Part shown: positions 7,483 to 11,191 of the stretch, in pieces
Layout: each line of letters begins with the position of its first letter
Numbering within the stretch: position 1 is the stretch's first letter
Assembly: GCA_041397765.1 (NCBI GenBank)
Contig: JAWKWA010000040.1
Span: 1 to 11,191, forward strand
Source: JAWKWA01 sp041397765
GTDB lineage: Bacteria; Pseudomonadota; Alphaproteobacteria; Rhizobiales; Hyphomicrobiaceae
Reading direction: 5' to 3'
Length of the DNA stretch: 11,191 nucleotides
Translations under genes and position numbers: made by a program
Notes under the pieces: model-generated
Databases searched by the model: none
Told to the model about the DNA's origin: nothing
Seen by the model: only the letters and a program-made list of their open reading frames with translations

Positions 7483-10400
7483 ATGGCGGATCCGCCTGCC
7501 GGCGGGCGCCGGACGCCTGTTCACGGTGCTGCCCGGATCCTCATTCCTCGACTGGCTGGCCGAGGCGATCTCAGCAGTGATCTCCTTCGCCGCCGGCGGC
7601 ACGCCGCCGGACACCGGCTTCCGCGCCATCGCCTGCTGTTGCCGACGCGGCGCGCCGTGCGCGCGCGGCGCAGGACGCCTCCTCAGGTTCCTCGGGCGGC
7701 CGGGCGCTACGCCGCTACCGCAGATCCGGCCTTGATCGGCGAGGGCGACGAGGAGGCCACCTCATCCTCGCCTGCTCGAGAAAGCGCCGCCACCGGCTGA
7801 TGCGGGCGCGGCGGAGATCGCCCTGCCCAGCAGGGCGGCTGGTGCTGACCGCCTTCATCCGCCAGTGGGACAGGCTGAAGGAGGCCGAGCGCGAGGCGAC
7901 GGCCGAGGCGACGGCTGCCGCCGCCCAGCCGAGCTCGCCACGCGCGCCGCCAGGCTCGCCAACGAGCTCGCCCGCCTCATGGATCTCGTCGAGATCGAGG
8001 AGGCCGACTGACCTCAGCGGCTGGAGTTCAGCGCTGCCGCCACTGGCAGCGCACGCTCGACTTCCTGAAGATCATCACCGAGGCATGGCCGGGCCATCCC
8101 GCCTCGGCGGTACTGCCTTCGCCGGCCGTGCGCCGGCGGCTGCTGCGCTCGATGCCGAGGCCGAGCGGATCGCCGAGGAGGCGCAGGGGCAGATCCGGCC
8201 GCCATCATCATCGCCGGCGTGACCGGCTCTGTGCTGGCGATACCCGGCTGATGCGGGTGGTGGCCGCGCATCCGCGCGGCCGGAAAGCGCCGGGGCTCGA
8301 TCTCGAGCTCGCCGAGGATGCCTGGTCCGCCGTCGCGCTGGACAATCCTTCGCATCCCCAGTTCCGGCTCGCCTCGCTCCTGACGGCGCCTGGCTGCCGG
8401 CGCGAGGATGTCCGGGTGCTGCCGGGGTCGAAGCCCGCGAGCGAGACGGCAGCCGACAGGTCCTTGGCTGATCGGCGAGGCGATGCGGCTGCCCGGCCGG
8501 CCGATGGCGCGACATCGCCGCGCAGAAGCCGGTCACTGGGTCGGCCGCGCGCTCACTGGCATCAGCGTGATCGAGGCCGCCTCGCGGAGGAAGAGGCCGA
8601 GACGGTGGCGCTGCTGCTGCGCCGGGCGGCCGAGAGCCGGGCCGAACCGCGGCGCTCGTCGCGCCCGACCGCATTCGCCCGGCGCGTCGCCACACGGCTG
8701 GAGAGCTGGAACATCCGCGTCGACGATAGCCGGCCGACCAGTTCGCCAAGACCGTCCCCGGCACATTCCTCGACCCCACGCCTGTGACGGCTGCGAGCCG
8801 CTTCCAGCCGGCCGAGCTTGATGGCGCGCTCAAGCACCTGATGACGGCCTGCCCGCCGGTCGCCGAGGTGAGGCGGGGCGCGCGGGCCGAGCCATCGCCT
8901 TCCGCCAGCCCTATCTCGGCGAGGGGCTGGTCAGCGTCGGCGAGGCGGTCGGGCGCGGTGTCCTCGCACGCGAGAGCGAGGAGGGCCACCAGCCGTTGGC
9001 AATCCGGCGGCTGCACGACGACCAGGATCACGGCGGCAGGCGACCTCCATCGGCGGCTGACCGAGGCCTTCCAGCCGCTCGATGCGGCTGGCAGGCCGCG
9101 ACCTGATCACGCTCGCGGAGGCCGCCGCTCGCCCATGCGCTCACCGCCGAAGCGCTGGCGAGCGACGACAGGCGCTCTGGCGCGGAGGAGGCGCAGCGAG
9201 GCGCCCGCCGCTCCTTGCCGGCTTCATGGACGAGAGCCTGCTGCACCGGCGATCACCCTCTCCGACTATCCCGAGCTCTATCGGGCGCTCGTCATGGGCG
9301 AAGCGATCCGGGCGCGCGTGCCAGTGCATCCGCGGCTGTCGATCTGGGGGCCAGTTCGAGGCGCGACTGCAACGGCCGGACATCGTCGTGCTCGGCGGCC
9401 TCAATGACGGGGTCTGGCCGAGATCGCCGAGCCGGATCCCTGGCTCAACCGGCCGATGCTGCGGTACAGTCTCGGCCTGCCGAGCTCGGAGGCACGCATC
9501 GGCGATTCGGCCCACGACTTCGCCCAGCTCGCCGCCGCGCCGCGGGTCTACAGCGACGCGCGCGGCCAAGATCGACGGCGTGCCGAAGGTGGCCTCGCGC
9601 TGGTTGCCGAGGATCGAGGCGTTGCTGTCGGGGCTCGGGCTCAGGATCTCGTCTCGCCACGGCGCAGGAGCCCTGGCTCGGCTGGGCGCGCAACCGCGAG
9701 AGCGCAGCGGATCCCACCGATCCGCCACCTTCGAGCCGCGACCGCCGCCGCGGCGCGGCCGCGCAAGCCAGCGTCACCCGCATCGAGAGTTTCGCCGCCA
9801 ACCGCGATCTTCGCGCGACATCCTGGAAGCTCGAAGCCGCTTCCCGGCCTCGGCGAGGAGCCGAGCTTCTCGCCTTGCGCGGCACCAGCTGCACGCCGCG
9901 CTCGGCCGGTTCACCGAGGATCATCCGGCTGACCTGCCTGCCGACGCGGCCGATCTCATCGAGGCGTACGCGCCTCGGTGTGCTGGCGGCGTTCGCGGCG
10001 CATCCGCGCATCGCCGCCTTCTGGCGCCCGCGATTCCGACGGTTCGCGGAATGGTTCGCCGCGAGCGAGGCGGCCCGCCGCAAGGACGTCGTCGCGGTGC
10101 TGCCCGAGATCGCCGGCAGCCTCGGTTTCGTCGCACCGGCCGGCCCCTTCAAGCTGACCGCGCGGGCAGATCGCATCGACCGGCTCGAATCGGGCGCACT
10201 CATCGTCACCGACTACAAGTCGCAGACGGTGCCGAGCGACCGGCAGGTGCTCGCGGGTGTCTCGCCGCAGCTCGCGCTCGAGGCGGCGATCGCGATCGCC
10301 GGCGGGTTCGAGGGGCTGGCGGCCGCGCCGGTCGCCGGGCTTCGCTACATCCGGGCGGGTGGTGGCGATCCGCCGGGCGAGGAGCGGATGGTGAAGATCG

Positions 10401-10588
10401 ACGATCCGGCCCGGCTCGCCGCCGAGACGCTCGCGGGCGTCGAGCGGCTGATCGGGCGGTTCGACGACCCGAACACGCCCTACCGGGCGCTGCGGCGGCC
10501 CGACTATGCCCGGCGCCATGCCTTCGACGCCTATGCCCATCTCGCCCGCTTCAAGGAATGGACCGACGCGGAGGGGGAGGATGACTGA
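7483..10588 (+). pseudogene. addB: AddB helicase-nuclease subunit, frameshifted except for the last 200 codons
   Basis: AddB pairs with AddA in the complex that resects double-strand DNA ends for RecA-dependent repair. The span of about 1035 codons is normal for alphaproteobacterial AddB. N-terminal blocks are LPGSSFLDWLAEAI (from 7526), LLLPTRRAVRA (7633 onward), LIGEGDEEA (7732), RLVLTAFIRQWDRLKEAE (about 7839), RAARLANELARLMDLVE (about 7943), and GLDLELAEDAWSAVALDNP (about 8296). Later blocks include GHWVGRALTGISVIEAAS, ALVMGEAIRARVPVHPRLSIWGP and PDIVVLGGLNDGVWP. They lie in different frames, with roughly twenty switches. From 9980 the frame is clean and holds the PD-(D/E)XK nuclease: ARADRID, VTDYKSQ and QLALEAAIA. 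The start is probably ATG 7483 with GAGGG at 7472-7476; ATG 7477 is an alternative. The stop overlaps the addA start, typical of a translationally coupled pair. Confidence 0.8.
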
Positions 10589-11191
10589 GGCCCGGTCCAT
10601 CGCGCCGGAAACGGACATCGCCGACACGCGCAAGGCCCAGGCGCTCGCCGCCGACCCCGAGGCGTCGGCCTGGGTCAGCGCCAACGCGGGTACGGGCAAG
10701 ACCTATGTGCTGGTTCTGCGCGTGCTGCGGCTCTTGCTGGCGGGCACGGCGCCCGACCGCATCCTCTGCCTCACCTACACCAAGGCGGCGGCGGCGGAGA
10801 TGTCGGGACGGCTGTTCCAGCGGCTGGCGAGCTGGGCGACCGCCGACGAGCCGACGCTCAAGAGCGAGCTGGAGAAAGTGCTCGGCCGGCCGGCCAGCGA
10901 CGAAGAGGCAGAGGCGGCGCGGCCGCTGTTCGCCCGGGCGCTCGAGACGCCGGGCGGCCTCAAGGTGCAGACCATTCATTCCTTCTGCGAGCGGGTACTG
11001 CAGCGCTTCCCGCTCGAGGCAGGCATTCCGCCCAATTTCACCATCCTCGACTCTGAGAGCCAGCATGCGCTCATCCGGCGCTCGGTGCTCGACGTGCTGG
11101 CGGCTGCAAGCGGGAAGGACGGGGCCGGCTCGGCACCGGGGCCGCTCGGGACCGCCCTGCAGACGATCTCCCGGCTCGCCGGGGCGGAATG
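10581..11191 (+). CDS. addA: AddA helicase-nuclease subunit, N-terminal part (runs off the window)
   Basis: AddA is the UvrD/Rep-type 3'-5' helicase and second nuclease subunit of the AddAB end-resection complex. The 203 complete codons in the window are in one clean frame from ATG 10581, which overlaps the addB stop (ATGACTGA). A Q-motif-like region (RKAQALAADP, Q20) precedes Walker A SANAGTGKT (33-41). Motif Ia follows as LCLTYTKAAAAEM, and a third block reads KVQTIHSFCERVLQRFPLEA. These are characteristic of superfamily-1 AddA. The helicase motifs II-VI and the C-terminal nuclease lie beyond the window. Confidence 0.95.
   Translation, partial: MTEARSIAPETDIADTRKAQALAADPEASAWVSANAGTGKTYVLVLRVLRLLLAGTAPDRILCLTYTKAAAAEMSGRLFQRLASWATADEPTLKSELEKVLGRPASDEEAEAARPLFARALETPGGLKVQTIHSFCERVLQRFPLEAGIPPNFTILDSESQHALIRRSVLDVLAAASGKDGAGSAPGPLGTALQTISRLAGAE

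Noticed and set aside
5866..10588. Programmed frameshifting or recoding as the explanation for the frame switches
   Set aside because: There are about 30 switches in both directions without a shared slippery sequence, and they include a false stop from a missing base. No known recoding works like this.

Overview
The window is a GC-rich stretch of chromosome from an alphaproteobacterium, most likely of the order Hyphomicrobiales (Rhizobiales). The evidence is the gene order, ahcY - divL - tsaE/amgK - murU - addB - addA, together with an alphaproteobacterial-type AhcY, a DivL-type kinase carrying tyrosine in place of the phospho-accepting histidine, a TsaE-AmgK fusion, and the alphaproteobacterial AddAB pair. 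All recognisable genes except a possible gene start at the extreme left lie on the + strand.

Layout. Positions 1-13 hold what looks like the first codons of a divergent minus-strand gene with a strong Shine-Dalgarno. Positions 14-528 are intergenic: a candidate minus-strand promoter with an adjacent dyad, a 22-bp near-palindrome of the kind bound by the S-adenosylhomocysteine-responsive repressor SahR, and then a GC-rich ahcY leader with two strong hairpins. Intact ahcY (529-1932) follows and ends at a clear rho-independent terminator (1967-2001). A second gene-free stretch (2002-2439) carries a parS-like site, a CtrA-type half-site, GANTC sites and a GC hairpin. Then come intact divL (2440-4974), the tsaE-amgK fusion gene (5027-6504), a 242-bp spacer, murU (6747-about 7471), addB (about 7483-10588) and the start of addA (10581 to the window edge).

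Sequence quality. From about 5866 to about 9980 the sequence still encodes conserved AmgK, MurU and AddB protein, but the reading frame switches dozens of times. Many switches look like loss of one base from a short G or C run. Both flanks, including the TsaE half of the fusion gene and the last 200 codons of addB, read cleanly. This fits a tract of poor consensus sequence better than true gene decay, though decay cannot be excluded from the sequence alone.

Biology. AhcY removes S-adenosylhomocysteine in the methyl cycle. DivL is an atypical kinase that feeds the CckA-ChpT-CtrA cell-cycle relay. TsaE takes part in tRNA t6A37 synthesis. AmgK and MurU form the anomeric-sugar-kinase/uridylyltransferase shortcut that recycles MurNAc to UDP-MurNAc. 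AddAB is the helicase-nuclease for double-strand break repair. I see no mobile element, CRISPR array, tRNA or rRNA. I do not see a wholly new system. The strongest second-look items are the frameshift tract, the Tyr-for-His kinase, the SahR-like operator and the parS-like site.
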